Assembly (NCBI RefSeq): GCF_963169125.1
Contig: NC_084793.1
Span: 233,135,360-233,199,359 of the forward strand
DNA length: 64,000 nucleotides
Direction of reading: 5' to 3'
Source of the DNA: Humulus lupulus
Lineage: Eukaryota; Streptophyta; Magnoliopsida; Rosales; Cannabaceae
In this document: positions 33,778 to 47,040 of the stretch, in pieces
Position numbering within the stretch: the first letter of the stretch is position 1
Layout of the letters: each line of letters starts with the position of its first letter
Notes under the pieces: generated by a model
What the model was told of the DNA's origin: nothing
Databases searched by the model: none
The model's input: the letters and a program-made list of their open reading frames with translations, nothing else
Position numbers and translations under genes: made by a program

Positions 33778-34010
33778 ATTATTATTACAATAATATATAA
33801 CATATAATATACAATCCTAAATTTTATAAAATTTTACTAGAATAAATATTTAGTAATTGTATTAATATAAATTCATATATTGTAAAATATTATTATTATA
33901 ATAATATTTAATATAAACCTAGATATTTAATAATTATATTAATATTCACATATTATAAAATATTATTATTACAATAATATCTAATACATAATAAATATAT
34001 TATATAAAAG
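33778..34010. repeat. AT-rich tandem duplication
   Basis: Two diverged copies of about 90 bp (about 33838-33925 and 33920-34000) share AATATTTAGTAATT- and AAAATATTATTATT-like blocks. It is nearly pure A/T and no gene is seen. Confidence 0.55.
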
Positions 34011-34440
34011 TGTCTTATGTGTACAAATAATATGATTGTGTAACTATATAAGAAATTAGAATAACATTTATCTTCTATCAAGAATAAATAAGTTTCTTCT
34101 CCAATCATTGAGTTGTGATTCGAATAAAATCTTGAATGTTTTGAACCTTAAAAAGGGTAGCTCTTTTTTTTTTTATCTAAAATGTTATCGTATTATTTAA
34201 AATATATATATATAAACAATGTTTTGGTTTAATTTTTCTTTTAATATGTTTATGTCATTATTTTATATATAATATTATTTATTTATTTAAAATTTATATG
34301 ACAATCATAAAAGGTTAATAAAAATAATTAGTAAATTTTCTAAATAAAACTAAGTAAATGTGTCTTGTATGTTGCTTGCACCTAGTTTATAAATATATTT
34401 ATATGGAAAATTATTAAGTAATGCTTATAAGGTATTTTTA
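34011..34440. other. AT-rich DNA without gene
   Basis: No coding frame, RNA gene or element end recognised. Confidence 0.5.
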
Positions 34441-34745
34441 ATTTTTTTGGCATATGGATAAGTTGTAACTCTATTTTATTACATGACAATGTATAATGTA
34501 GTTACAAGAAACCTCCCACAAATTTTTATAATTTAGGATACCGAAATCAAAATTTAAACTGGTTGTTGCGCTCGCGTATAAATATCGAAACAAGCACTTG
34601 TGCAACAAGCTGTTTGAATTCGAATTTCAACATCCTAAATTATTAAAAAGAAAAATTAAAATTTATAGGAGGTCTCTTGTAACTACATCATACACCGTCA
34701 TGTAAAAATAGAGTTGTAATTTATCCATGTACCAAAAATAGTAAA
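34441..34745. mobile_element. MITE-like inverted repeat
   Basis: Two arms of about 85-90 bp face each other around a short centre. The left arm reads GGCATATGGATAAGTTGTAA and on to GTAGTTACAAGAAACCTCC. The right arm read backwards is GGTACATGGATAAATTACAA and on to GTAGTTACAAGAGACCTCC. There is no ORF. The shape suits a non-autonomous DNA transposon, but I could not fix a target duplication or superfamily. Confidence 0.6.
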
Positions 34746-35439
34746 ATTATCTATAGTGATTGAAAACAAGCATCCAAAATATAAATATGGGTAAATGCTC
34801 ATTTGGTATCTTGTGTTTTATCAAAATACAAACTTGGTACCCTTTGTTTTTTATAATTATCAATCAATACCCTCTATTTGCAAATCCTATATACTTTGGT
34901 ACCTTCCGTGTGTCCAAATTTCTAATATTCCTAGATTAACCCTAATTTTGATAACTTATCTTATTTTTATATGTTTTTGTTATTCTTAATTGATTTAAAT
35001 ATAATTTCTAAATTAATAAAATAAAACTAAAATTAAAAGTATTTTTATAAAACAAAGAGATGAAAATTAATTAAAAATTATTTAAAATATAATAAAAATC
35101 ATATATTTTTTACACTAAACTAAATAGAAGTTAGATTGGAATTATAATTATTTATTCAAAAGCAAAAATGCATTTTTATTAACGATGAAAAAATTCATCT
35201 GGAATTTTAACGTTGTGTTAATATGTTCATAACATATATATAAATTAGTCATTGTTTCACAAAATCAATCCACAAACAATTTAAAAAATTAGAATGATTT
35301 TGAAATGAAACTCATTATCCATCTAATGAAAAAAATCCAAAAACCTCCTAATCCACAACACAAAATCTAATGAACAACACAAAATTTTCTAAACGAAAAA
35401 AAGCATAAATCCCCTAATCCACAAGCCCGTATCCAAAAT
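34746..35439. other. AT-rich DNA without gene
   Basis: It opens with a stretch about ATTTGGTATC and TTGGTACC (34800-34905) that looks like an element terminus, but I cannot name it. The rest shows nothing. Confidence 0.4.
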
Positions 35440-36151
35440 TGTAATGTCTTTGATAGCCAAGACCATTACACTGTGTATTTTAAATAGTCCTAGACTTGCT
35501 AGTTAAGTTATTTGGATATAAAGGTGTAACTAAGGACAATTAGTGGATTAGGCTTTAAATATTTGATCATAGAAATAGTTGTTTTCATTAAAAAGTTTAA
35601 GTTTGTAAGTGGGAACCCAAAAAGAAAAGTGTTTACAAGGCATTTACAACCATTCAAAATAATTACAACTTAAGCTGGCCTAAGCGAAAAAATTAAGTTT
35701 GGCACTAGTCCCTGTTTATCCCTCGGCCGTGGCGGTCGAGCAGCTACAAATGTACACTCCGCCCCTGAAGATCTCCAACTCATGGTTGGTCCAGGTTTCC
35801 CTTTCCCTTACATGCACCACATAGCACCCATGAGCCAAGGGTTAACAAGAAAACTTAAATCAACAAATTCAGTAAGTAACTGAATATAAACAACAAGCTT
35901 AGCAGCAATAGTTTGCTCAAACAACACATAACCAATTTAACAGTCAATACAGTTAGACAAGTGCAATCAACGCTTCTTTTATTTAGATGACTTTGAGAAC
36001 AAGCTCTTAGATCTCATGGCCAACCCCGGCTATCTTAGGCCGGGCTGCGTTCCGCACGCTTGATGTCGGCCCCAACTCCCTTAAGCCGGACTTTCATTTT
36101 AAATATAATCAAACGTACAGATTGTACAATACACAGTAAAATGTAGCATAT
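35440..36151 (-). repeat. Solo LTR H, part next to its 3' end
   Basis: On the minus strand this holds the end of a Del/Tekay-like LTR (…GACATTACA at 35440). There is no primer site to the left, so no internal region follows. The LTR continues at 47443 beyond the CACTA element. The flanking bases AAAAT (35435-35439) and AAAAC (49164-49168) could be an imperfect target duplication. Confidence 0.75.
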
Positions 36152-36530
36152 CACTACAAGAAAAAATGCTTTTAATAACACCGAAAATGTGTTATCAAAA
36201 CATACGATAAAACTTTCTGATGTGTTAAGACCGACTATGTTATCGTAGGTCAGGGTACTTTACATAACACTTTATCAGTGTTATACATATGTGTTATTGT
36301 ACTGTCAACGATAACACAATTTCTGTGTTATTTTAATATATAGATAAGTGTTAAATTATGTTATTTATAGTCGATTATATAACACTTTTTTTGTGCTTTA
36401 GTATAACATTTTTTTTTTTGTTATACTACACTTTAGTATAACACTTTTTTTGTGTTATACTATACTTTAGTATAACACATTTTTTGTGTTATACTACACT
36501 TTAGTATAACACGTGTTATATTAGATTAGA
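36152..36530. repeat. Left terminal and subterminal repeats of CACTA
   Basis: After the terminus, motifs around ATAACAC recur in both directions. At 36380-36525 four to five units of TAGTATAACAC and GTGTTATACTA alternate as hairpins around T-runs. Such subterminal arrays bind transposase in CACTA elements (family knowledge). Confidence 0.7.
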
Positions 36531-39500
36531 GAAACATAATCTTTTTTTACTTACACAAAACTAGGAAAACAAATATGAAAGTTGATGCCAAATAAAGTAA
36601 CATAAATAGATTTTTATTAATTACTCAAATGTAATTACAATATTTAGTCTACTAGTCTAGGCTTAAGAAATCATATTACAACATAATTTGTGCCCAATTC
36701 AGATTCCTTTATCACTAAATACAAAACAAGAAATGTATACAAAAATTAGTGAAATACATTCTTCCATTGTAAAGGCCTCAACTACAAATTTTGTCAAGAA
36801 TTGCTCCAAAGAAATCATCTCAATAAGACTTAAGTCCTTTTATTATTAAGAACATAAGACTTAAGCTAGTTTCCACCTGTAAGCATATAAAGTTTAAATT
36901 AAATTTGTAATAACTCCAAAACATGACAAAACAGCAAGGTATAGCAAGATGTACTACCATACAAAACAATGACTGAAGCAACAAAACATGCAACTTAAAA
37001 CAAGGCTTGTGAAATGTATCAAGATAACAAATATATCTATAAGAGCAACTCAGACAAACATCAATATTTAGAAATGGTCAGAGAGAGAAAGAATGAAAGA
37101 AAGGACCTATAACAACTATTATGCTTACAGTGATCACTACTAAGATACCAAAATGAATTAACAAAAAATCTGAAGCATGAGAAGATGAGATTTTCAGATA
37201 ACCAATACTAGACTAGATAGAATCTCACATCCATTTCTGGAGGAAGAAACCTAAATAATTAAATAATTAACAAGAAACTAAGATATACCATAAACAACAT
37301 GACACAGGAATTATTTGAAGAAAAAATTGCTCATGAAACATTACCCATGGCTGGCTATAACAACAGGCATATTCATATAACAACAGAAGAAAAAGAAATC
37401 CCAGACCAGATGCAATATTCATATATTTCATAAAATTATGAATAAAACAATATGAATCTACTTTCTCTAGTATAAGTATAGCTTTAATATCATAAAGATA
37501 TCTTTCAAGTATAGCTGTAACAAATGACTCTGTGCATGAATATTAATGCTTTCTTTAGTTTCTTCTTCTTTAGACTATAAGTATCTAACTTTAAAATGTT
37601 TCTATATCTTGGTTCCCATAGGTATCATGTCCAGCTAGTAGAGAGAAATGTTTGCTCTTCTAATGAGTTAGCCATTTACTTAAAGATTATCTAAGTTAAT
37701 TCTGTTTGATCATCCAGAAATAGTCTTGTACATTTTTGTGACAGTAGAGTATAAATGTTTTTTTGTTTTATTCAACCCTTTTCAATTTGCTTAATGAGAA
37801 AGGACAATAGTTATTATTATAGCTTCTGGATAGTTAAAAGCCTCACCTTCTCTAGTACTAGTCAAGCACAAAATAATGACAGAGTAAAGAAATTTTTGAA
37901 CTTTTCTATCCTAAAGTTTACAGTATATGAACTAGTTACCCATTGGAATAAAATTAGTGCAAGTAAAATATATCAGAGAGAGCATAGTTACCAATGTCTC
38001 TTTTATTCCACAGCTAAACTCTCAACAGAAATTTAAAAGAATAAATGACAAACACGAGATCACTTCACATGAGTATATGTAGAAAGCATAAGCTTAGATA
38101 TGTAGAATTACTTAACACATTTGGCCATATTATATATATGTAGTGTAGATTCATCATAACCCAAAATTATCTACCAGTGCTGATAGATAATTATCCAAAA
38201 GAGAAAAAACAACTTTCAAGCTATTGTTTGCAAATTGTCAATAAGGACAACACAAGGATTCACCATTTTGTATTGGCTAAATCCAAAGAATAACAAAGAA
38301 AACTAGAGAAAATATATACAACAAGAAAAGATTCAAAAGAGTACAAGCAATACATCAAGTTTCACACATTATCTATTATCTCTCCAAAGCTTATCGCAAT
38401 AAAACAATAAACAAAGTTTAAATCTACAAAAGAGCCATAAAACTAGTTTCTTATATACATATATAGATAGCAAGCATATTAAAATAATAGTCAGCAACAT
38501 AAAAATTACGATAGCAAGCATATAAAGATATAGCAAACATATTAAACTAGTTTCAACAAGCAAAACAAGCCAATGCAGAATTTGGCACAAATTATTTAAT
38601 AGATTTAAATAACAGTAGAAAAAACTAAAAAACAGCACAGATAACTATAGAGCCTAATATGCTCCATAGAGCCTATCATTTAACCATATATATTATGCAA
38701 AAGAACAAGAAAAAATCTAACTTGTAAGATGACACATTTAACAACATTAGCAAGTCACCCATAATAAAATATTTATAATAGAATAAAACATAAAGAACAA
38801 TAGAACGAATTGCAACTTTTATTAGGAGAGAATAGCTTCAACCCAAGATTTCCTTCAAACCATTGCATGGAGCCTTATAAAGACTGAGCAAAAGGAAAAG
38901 AGACAGAGAAAAAAAAAAGGGGGATAAGTCTTCCAAAAATAAGATAGTAACTTAACATACAAATAAGAGCAAAAATAAGACACTTGAAACATATTTATTA
39001 AGTGCAGTACAAATAAGAGCAAACATGAAGGAAGCTATTCTAAAATACTGAGGAAAATTACCTGTTGTTTGAGCCATTCATTGTAAAGTTGTTGCCAACC
39101 AAGTTACTGCCAAAAAAAAAATCATCTTGTTACCATCTAAAGATTGAAATGGTTATGATGAAAAATCATGGGCCTATTTGAAACTACTACTATTTTCATT
39201 ATTGGGCTAATGAAACTACAATCCTCAACATTAAAACAAGAACATAGACAAATACATTTTACTAAGCTATACATAGATTGAATTTAGTTCAACAATTCAA
39301 CTCGTTCACTTGTTCAGAACAATTCACATGAAATAAGATTTTACAATTCTCCTGATTCAAGTAATGAATTTTTAAAAAGGAAAATACAGTAAGATCAACT
39401 TTACAACTTACAAATAAAAAATCAGTACATAAGTTATATTGTAGACATCATTAGTTACTAATCATGGATTAAGTTCAGTTCGACATTACATATGATTTTT

Positions 39501-39934
39501 CAAGAGTATAGGAGTGAGGAAGAGAGCATAAGGATTGCGACCAGGAACCATCTCAGTGAAGATGTTGACACAGTAAAACTGTCATCACAAATCAGCAAAC
39601 TCAAGTTATACATGATCTAAGGATCTGTAATGGATGTGAACAACCATTGAGGAAACACAAATTCATTATAGAAGTAACAAGAGCAACCCATTAAATGTAA
39701 CAAATGTATTATTAGAGAGCCCTCAGATCTCATAGCTATATCAGATCATCAACAATATTAACCACAGAATTCCTTGACTTTTATTGGATTATAAAAAATG
39801 AAAAAAGCAATCAAAGAAAAGAAATACAAGTTCCAATCAATTTAGAACCTAATATGTTTCATCCCTGCTTCAGAAGTTCACAAGAGAAGTGCAAACAAAC
39901 TTCTCTACAGAAATGACTTAAATGTAAGACTTAC
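36531..39934. other. CACTA interior, no gene recognised
   Basis: AT-rich, no recognisable coding block. Two weak minus-strand pieces, near 39060-39115 and 39535-39600, could be short exons of something captured, but I cannot name them. Confidence 0.4.
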
Positions 39935-42900
39935 TCTTTCAAAAATAAATCCAGGACCTACAGCTTCACAAAATGTAGTAAGGCACTTCATGGCATGAGC
40001 ATGAGTCTTAATGTCAACGACACGCTCACTTATACCTGTCAATTCAGGAATAATGACAAGCAAAAATAAGGAACTATCTAATCAACCACCAAACAACTAA
40101 GAAGCCAAATACCCGTGCAAAAGAGATCACACAGTTTTAAGCAAACAAATCCCAGCTCCAAACTTATGATCAACCAAAACCAAGGAACACTTACCCAGAA
40201 GGCAAAGCACTACACACTTCTTAGGAAATTTGGTTGACGAAGAGGCTATGAAAGTAACAACTTCAATAACCTGCTGCTGAACCTGCACTATTCAAACTCC
40301 ATGCTTTAAATAACTATCTCACAGCCAAAAATATCCACAAAGGTAAAAAAGACAGATATCTGCAGCAATGAAACCTTTAAATACCTAGACATTTTTCTCA
40401 CTCTAGCCAGGGACAGCACACAGTAAACGAATCAATAACTCAACCCAGTGGTCTAGGTCTGATAAACCTTCCACTTGTTGTTTAAATGAAGATATTGCTG
40501 CAAAAAAAAGTCATTTTAAGTAAATAGAAACTAAAGCATCCAAAAAGATATATCAATTCCACTCCCATAAGGCTTTTATCTAAGAAATATATTACACTGT
40601 TCTACCAATTCTTTAATGTAAAATATATGGAAAAGCTTAGTAGCATCAAAAGTAATATTTTTGCATATTTACTGCTTTCATGGTGTCTCGGTGTACATGA
40701 GGTGCTACGAAAAGGAGGCCAACTAAGTTTTGTGTCCTAAATGATGTGTTTTAGGCAAAAAGGCCAGAGTTAGTAGATCACTTGTTTCTGCATTATAATT
40801 TTTCTATATTGTTGTGGTTTAAGTTATAAAGAGAGTTTAAAATAGCAGTGAGCTAAGCCACAACATTGCTCCGATCTCTTGGGATATGTTGTTCCGGGTG
40901 ACAAGAGGTTAAAGATGTATATTGTTGTAACAATGGCTATCTACTGAGCTATATGGCTGGAACACGGTAGAAGAATCTTTGCAGATGTTGAGGAAGGTTT
41001 ATAGATATTTTGCATCGCCATTCAGTTATATGATGCATAAGAGTTCAATGATATTTCGTTGTAAGACTTGGTATGGTAGTGGAGTTTTATTTTACATTTG
41101 TAATGTTATTGTATGCACACTAATATCACACTCCCCTTGTATTTTTTCATCAAAAATTCAAGTATAGTTTCTTTTCAAAAAATAAATAATATATAGTGAA
41201 ATGGATAAACATTAAAGGTAGAAGCCATGCCTAGTGTGATTGCATAACCAATAGGAAACAATCACAATTAAATAAATAAAAAATCACCTAATTTTTTATT
41301 AAACAAATCAGTATCATTATAACAAACCTTCAAGTCGTTCCTTCCACACAGCACTCTTCAATTGGGAAATAGTATCTGCTTGTACAAGAGAACCCAATTT
41401 GCTTTCAATCTCTTCAAGACCCATTTCAGATGGCTGCAAATATTCAGAAAAACAGTGAGACAAAAAGATGTAGAATTTGAAGTAAAAATTAGACAACTCA
41501 CATATCAATAAGTGTGTACCACTCTACCTCAACATCTTCAGGTGTTTCAACAGATTTAGAGGATTTTGTCTGTGCATGTGCATCACTCTTCTTACTCACA
41601 CCCCCTTTAGCAGAAGCCCCTTTTTTGTTGGTAGGCTGATAGAAAATATCGTCAATCACAAGATATCAAGATCAAAATAACTTCAACAACCTATGAACAA
41701 AAATAATTAACAGTGTCAAGAACTCACAGCTGCTTTAATAGGCCTCTTCCCACTAAGCCTGCTTGTTGCTGACTTTTTAACAAATGAAGCATCTGATGCC
41801 TGCATACATTAAAGACGTAAATAATTATCCTTTCTCGTTGGAGGTCTCAAGGATCATTCTTAACAATAAAAAAAATACACGCCAGTAGGTGGAAAAATCA
41901 TGTTTATTAACCAAATAACTTTGTAATCCAGAAGAATATTAACTAAAAGCGTGTAACATAGCAACATTACATGCAACCTCTCAACATAGCATTGTTCTTT
42001 AACTTCCATAAATCCATTATATAAGAAATAACTCACCTCATGAGAGGATGCGGTTGCACCAGAAGCTTGGATTGCTGCTCACACAACAATAAGTATGCAC
42101 ACAAGGTTATAAAAACTCACAAGAATGTTGAACAAATTAGTGATATAAGAACTGATGCTATAAAGATATTACAAACCTGAGCTTGTATTGATGGATGTGC
42201 AACCTTCAAAACCTGAAATCATTTCAGAAAGCTTCTTTCTTCTAACATCATCAAGTTTCTCAAGTGACCGCTCCAAGGGTCTCATACCAACCAACTAAAT
42301 AAAATGGGCAAAGAAGAAATAAATCCATACCATCAATAATCAAAATTCAGAATTAAGCAGCAAAAGCACAAAATTGATAAATAAATAAAATGATACCTTA
42401 GCTATCGCTGCCAAAGCTGAAAAGGCTGCATCCCTCACATCTGGAGTCCCGTCATTGAGGCACTGTGAAAAAGTAAGAAACGATAATATAGATAAGAGAG
42501 TCCATGAAACACCATGAACAGGATAATCCATGGTCAAAAATAGGTTGCACCATTATTTTTTTTATTTCCCTTTGTCTTCTAGATTGCAAATTAGAAAGTA
42601 AGAGCACCAAACCATGAATTAGTGCTCTAAACTCATCAAAACCAGTACTGAAGCTGTCTTCTAAAATAAATGGGAATAAGCAATGTTTAGCACATTTTAC
42701 TCAACTGATTGTTCAAAAATATGAAATATATTACAACTAAAAACATAAATGCACTTACCTCCATAAGGATAGGCACATAGTCCTTGTGCACCTTTAAAAT
42801 AACAGCCTTGTTACTTGTTTCAATATAGAATGTTACCCAGTTAAGAGTTGATGATCGTACAAGAAGAACTTTATTTTTTACAGCTGTCTTAATATTTGCA

Positions 42901-45442
42901 ATAGACAACATCCATTACAGTTTGGGCAAAATCAAAATTACCACCTATCAAAGCGATTACAAACACTCATATGCAAAGAATTTATGTCATCTAATCTCTA
43001 ATAAAAAAAAAAACTTAAACCAAAAACTTAGTAAGGAATCCTATGAAAATACTACATTCTGAATTAAAGAACTACAGCGTAGGATAAAGATATACTTGCC
43101 TTCCACAATGTCAGCTAGACTTATGCACCCAACTGTATGCATTGCCTGAAGACTTTGATTTAGTGCCTCAGTAGAGGTAGGTTTTTTCTCTTTCAATTTT
43201 TCCTTTATAAAAAAAAAATAAGAGAGAGAGAGAGAGAAATCAAAGGAGTTAGATAAATTCAATAAACCAATATCCCTTCATCAATCTTTTTTAAATTATT
43301 TCTAAGAAAAATCTGAGATAAACCAGATCAAAATATATATTAAAAGTAAAATTGAATAAAAAAATCACTTTATATACAAATCAAAGCTACAATCAACATC
43401 ATTTGAACTTCTAAAAAAGAATCTACTCGTATGACTAAGTGCACTTTTATTAATAAGAAAAATGAATGTACAAGTCAAAATCCAAAAAAAAATACCACCA
43501 TGCTCAGTTGTAAGTAACTGGCAAGAAGTAAATGAACACTTGAACAGCTTGGTTACATTCAAACAGTCTGTTTGCATTTTAAGTTGATATAATATTATTT
43601 TTTTAGCTAACAAAAAATGAACATACCAGCAAAACTGGCAATAGGAAGCGTGAACTTGCAGAGAAATTAGTTCTTAAACCCTGAGCAAGATTGCCAATAG
43701 CTTGAATTGCCTCGACTGCTACAGCAATATTAACATCTGTTATCAGCTGTACAGAAAAAGAATTAAATGATTTTTATTCATCAACTCAAAAAGCAAGTAT
43801 AAACTTATAACAGAAGTAAGAATATAAAGCATGAAGTTAAAACATAATGGAGCAGATTGAACACTTAACTATGCAATATTAAAAAGATCCTTGGCAATAG
43901 ATAGAGGTATAAACGATGCAAATGAAATACCCCAACATAAAAAGACAATGTACCTTTTTTAGTGTCCGACAGATTTCTGAGAAATCACCGGGTGCTATTC
44001 TTTTTGTTGAAGCAAGCTTGGTTAGCTCTGCAACAACCTCTTTCCGTTCTGACCACTTGGTTGCTTTCTGTGACATAAGGCACAAGATGTTAATAGCAGT
44101 ACAGGAACATCAAAACCAAATATTCCTAAATTAAATCACTACAAAAACAAAAAAAAACTGAACTAGTTTGATGGAGAGAAGAAAGAAGACTAACCACTCC
44201 ATCACAAAATCCAGACTTCTCCAAAGGAGCCAATATATCAACAGGATCAACGAGCTCATACTCATCTATTTCCTGAGGAGCTGACAATTAAAATATGTTA
44301 AACTATGCATAAACAAGAGAGCTAAATAACCAACATCTTTGCAGTAAAAAAACTAATAAAATATAACACTAAAGTGTCAAACTCCTACAATGGTAATCAC
44401 TTGTTACCCGCTGATGGAACACCTACTTGTCGTCATTTAATATCAACCAAGAAAAAGAATAATCTAATAGACTATGTGTATTACACACAATCAGATGTAG
44501 ATTCCTCAGATGGGCCAGCACCCACAACTTCATATACAACCTCCTTTTCTGGCTCCTTGTCTTGCTCAGACCTGAAGACATCAATACCAACTAGGTTAAG
44601 AAAAATAAAAACAGCAAGCAGATCAAACAGCTAATGAAAAAATGAATTTTCACCTTATTTTGCGACATGGCCTAGTTGCCTCTGTTACATTCACCAGCTC
44701 GGCTTCCAATTCTTTTTTCTTCAAAAAAAATAAAATAATAAATAAGTCATTACTTCCAAGGATCAGGGAGAAACAAAAAATTCCATACGCAAAGCCGTAC
44801 ATGTAAGAAGTTATCATACCATTGTATCCCTCATTTTCTCAAATAATATTGATTTTACAGGGTCCTTTCCAATCCATCGACAAAGCTCAAGAGTAAGTCC
44901 TTTAGAAGATGCACGAACATTTTGATCTTGATGGTCAAATAGCTCAGGCAACATCTTTAATATCCTCTTTGGAGGCACAACTTTTGCTCCAAACTCACTA
45001 TCAAACCAAACATGTAGATTAGATAAAGAAGTACAAGAAACATTTCCCACAAAATTAAACTCAATACAAACCTTAAGGCTTGAAACATGACATCAATTGC
45101 AGGTACAACAGCTTTAGCAACTTTGGCTTTTATTGCCTTCTCCATTGCATCCTGCAACAAACACACCATACTAAATATCCCAGAAAATCATAGCAGAAAA
45201 AAGATGAAGTTTCAGAGAGCACAATATAAGTTAAAAAAAAACATATTCAACCATACAATACACCAGCATTACTGTATGAATGAAAAAGAAAATATAGAAA
45301 ATATAAGAAACGGCATACCAAGAAAGGCTCTACAGCCTCCAATTCAATCCAAAGCATAAAGATGGCATGGGCCTTCTCCACCGTCTTAGTCCTACCGGTG
45401 AGACATTTCGCCACAACCGCGTCACATACTTCTTTGCCATAC
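39935..45442 (-). pseudogene. MOR1: MOR1/XMAP215 fragment captured by CACTA
   Basis: MOR1 (GEM1) is a large TOG-domain protein that promotes microtubule growth. Here about 19 exons on the minus strand cover an N-terminal stretch of roughly 650 of about 2000 residues: from YGKEVCDAVVAKCLTG (exon 45319-45442), through DPVDILAPLEKSGF, LSGKRPIKAA and EPSEMGLEEIESKLGSL-like blocks, to EAVGPGFIFER (39935-40035). The first exons and the whole C-terminal two-thirds are missing. Introns with GT-AG ends are kept, so the copy came from genomic DNA. In the exon at 40392-40500 Trp is replaced by a stop (TAG, 40403-40405). Another change is GFWDG to GFCDG. It lies in the same direction as the carrier fragment upstream. 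Confidence 0.88.
40690..41180 (+). mobile_element. LINE 3' remnant in a MOR1 intron
   Basis: The plus strand encodes a decayed C-terminal end of a plant non-LTR retrotransposon, with RPELVDHLFLHYNFSILLW near 40770 and YIVVTMAIY.AIWLEHGRRI near 40920-40975. This resembles the zinc-binding domain after the LINE reverse transcriptase. It lies in the long intron between the exons at 40500 and 41327. Several stops are present and the tail is only weakly A-rich. Confidence 0.6.
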
Positions 45443-46019
45443 CTATACACAACAAAGCACAATGAATTGGCCGCACACAGGGAAGAGGATAAGAGCTGGC
45501 CTCTGGTGATATCGTTCGCCTCTGGTGTCGTGTGAGGGTTTGGGCCTGCGTGGTCGAAGCTTCGACGGGCTCTGAAGATCCCAAGCCGGCGCGTGTAGGG
45601 GAAGGTAGCGGTCGGTCTCCACAAAGACAAAGGTGAGAGAGAAAGAGTGAAGGAGAGAGAGAAAGAATTATTACATGGGGCTGTGGAGCACTACTCTGCG
45701 TACTTCCCTTTGTGAGAATAAAAAGGATGAATAAGAAAAGTGAAGCCATGTAGTTCAACCACATAAGAGAGACAACCGCTACATCACAAGAAAATCTTCT
45801 TTTTTTTTTCTTTAACTTGGGGTAAAGGGAATTTGAACTTGAGACATCCTTAATTATGAGAAGTGTATTACCACCATGTTATGTCTATAGCTATACTTCA
45901 TGAGAAAATCACTTATGATTATTACTATCGAGTTACATGTTCAAAATTAAAACACTCCACAGATCACTATTACAATACGTAAGCCAATGACAGATTATCT
46001 GAACAACTTTTTGGCTTAC
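45443..46019. other. Spacer between MOR1 and carrier fragments
   Basis: The part next to MOR1 is intron ending in TATAG before its first retained exon. A GC-richer piece at 45490-45640 and a GA-rich run at 45628-45670 look foreign to both sides and may be a third captured piece. I cannot name it. Confidence 0.4.
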
Positions 46020-47040
46020 CTGCAGAAACTGTTTCGCCTGGGAATAAATGCCAAAAACGAGGGAACTCTCAAAAGACATCCCCACAAAAGATGATGTAGC
46101 ACCTCTATAAAGTCCTCTAATCTGTCAAAAAAATATCAGTTAACTTTCCCAAAAAAGGGGAAAATGTGTTATTTAGACAATTTAAAGATACTGAAAATCT
46201 TTGTCACGTGGCACCAAACGTTAGCTCTTATCAGGCAAGAATGCCCTGCTAAATAAAATGAAAAAGAGAAATATTTAAGAACTCTAGCTCAATTTTTTGT
46301 ATCTCATGTCCTGTTTACAAAAAAATCCTAACAAGATACAAGCATATTATCACATCTTCATCCAATTTAAATGAGCATATATATAAGAAAATAATGACTC
46401 TAGCTAAATCGGAAGCATACTCCTTCAGTCCTTAGTATCCTAGCAGTACAATGCAAACTATTCTTGTACTTGATCCCATGTGCTTCAGTATTGTGTTTTT
46501 ACAGCTTCACCTAATAAACAAACAAAAGTTTAACACACTCAATAAATATACACATAGATCAAAGGAATCAAAAACATGAAAGTATAACCAATCAAGAAAT
46601 ATACAAACTTTAAATTCATTTTTAGTTCACAGAGATAATCTTGTAAGATGTTATTGGTTAATACTTATGTTATCTCAATCTCATCCCGAAATTTTTTAAA
46701 AAACAATTAGCAGGGCAACCCAGTCATATCATTTTCTAATGCATTTGCTCTAAACTTTGATGCTTTTAATTCACCAGTATAGGGCCTAGATTCATTGAAA
46801 GAAAAAAAAATTGGTTTCTGGGTTTTGAACCCCAAGTCCTATCAATTTCACTAAGAGTGCAATCAAACAAAAATATGTTAAATTACAAGCTAAACCCATG
46901 AAAATTTCACATAATCCAACGAGAATAAGATGAGAGATTACCTTTATGGTGTCAAAGGGATGGGCAATGGCGACGGTGGAAACTCCGGCGTGTAAGTCGG
47001 CGACATACTGCTTGTAAGCGGGAGTGTCCGAGAGATTTAC
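46020..47040 (-). pseudogene. MBAC1: Mitochondrial basic amino acid carrier fragment
   Basis: Carriers of this family move basic amino acids across the inner mitochondrial membrane. Three exons on the minus strand are seen. Exon 1 (about 47040-46942) holds YKQYVADLHAGVSTVAIAHP, with the family signature PFDTIK. Exon 2 (46510-46421) holds KHNTEAHGIKYKN and ARILRTEG, with a stop (TAA) where Gln is expected after VKL. Exon 3 (46121-46020) holds IRGLYRGATSSFVGMSFESS and FGIYSQAKQFLQ. All junctions are GT-AG. About the first 100 of 300 residues are present. The best match I recall is the MBAC1 type; the close carnitine carrier BOU is possible. Confidence 0.8.

Noticed and set aside
37755..38036. 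93-codon frame in the CACTA interior
   Set aside because: AT-rich with no motif and no splice or conservation evidence; chance frame is more likely.
44374..44634. Plus-strand 86-codon frame
   Set aside because: It is a shadow of MOR1 exons on the minus strand.
39935..45442. A working host MOR1 gene
   Set aside because: First exons and the C-terminal two-thirds are missing, a stop lies at 40403-40405, and the whole piece is inside a CACTA element within an LTR.
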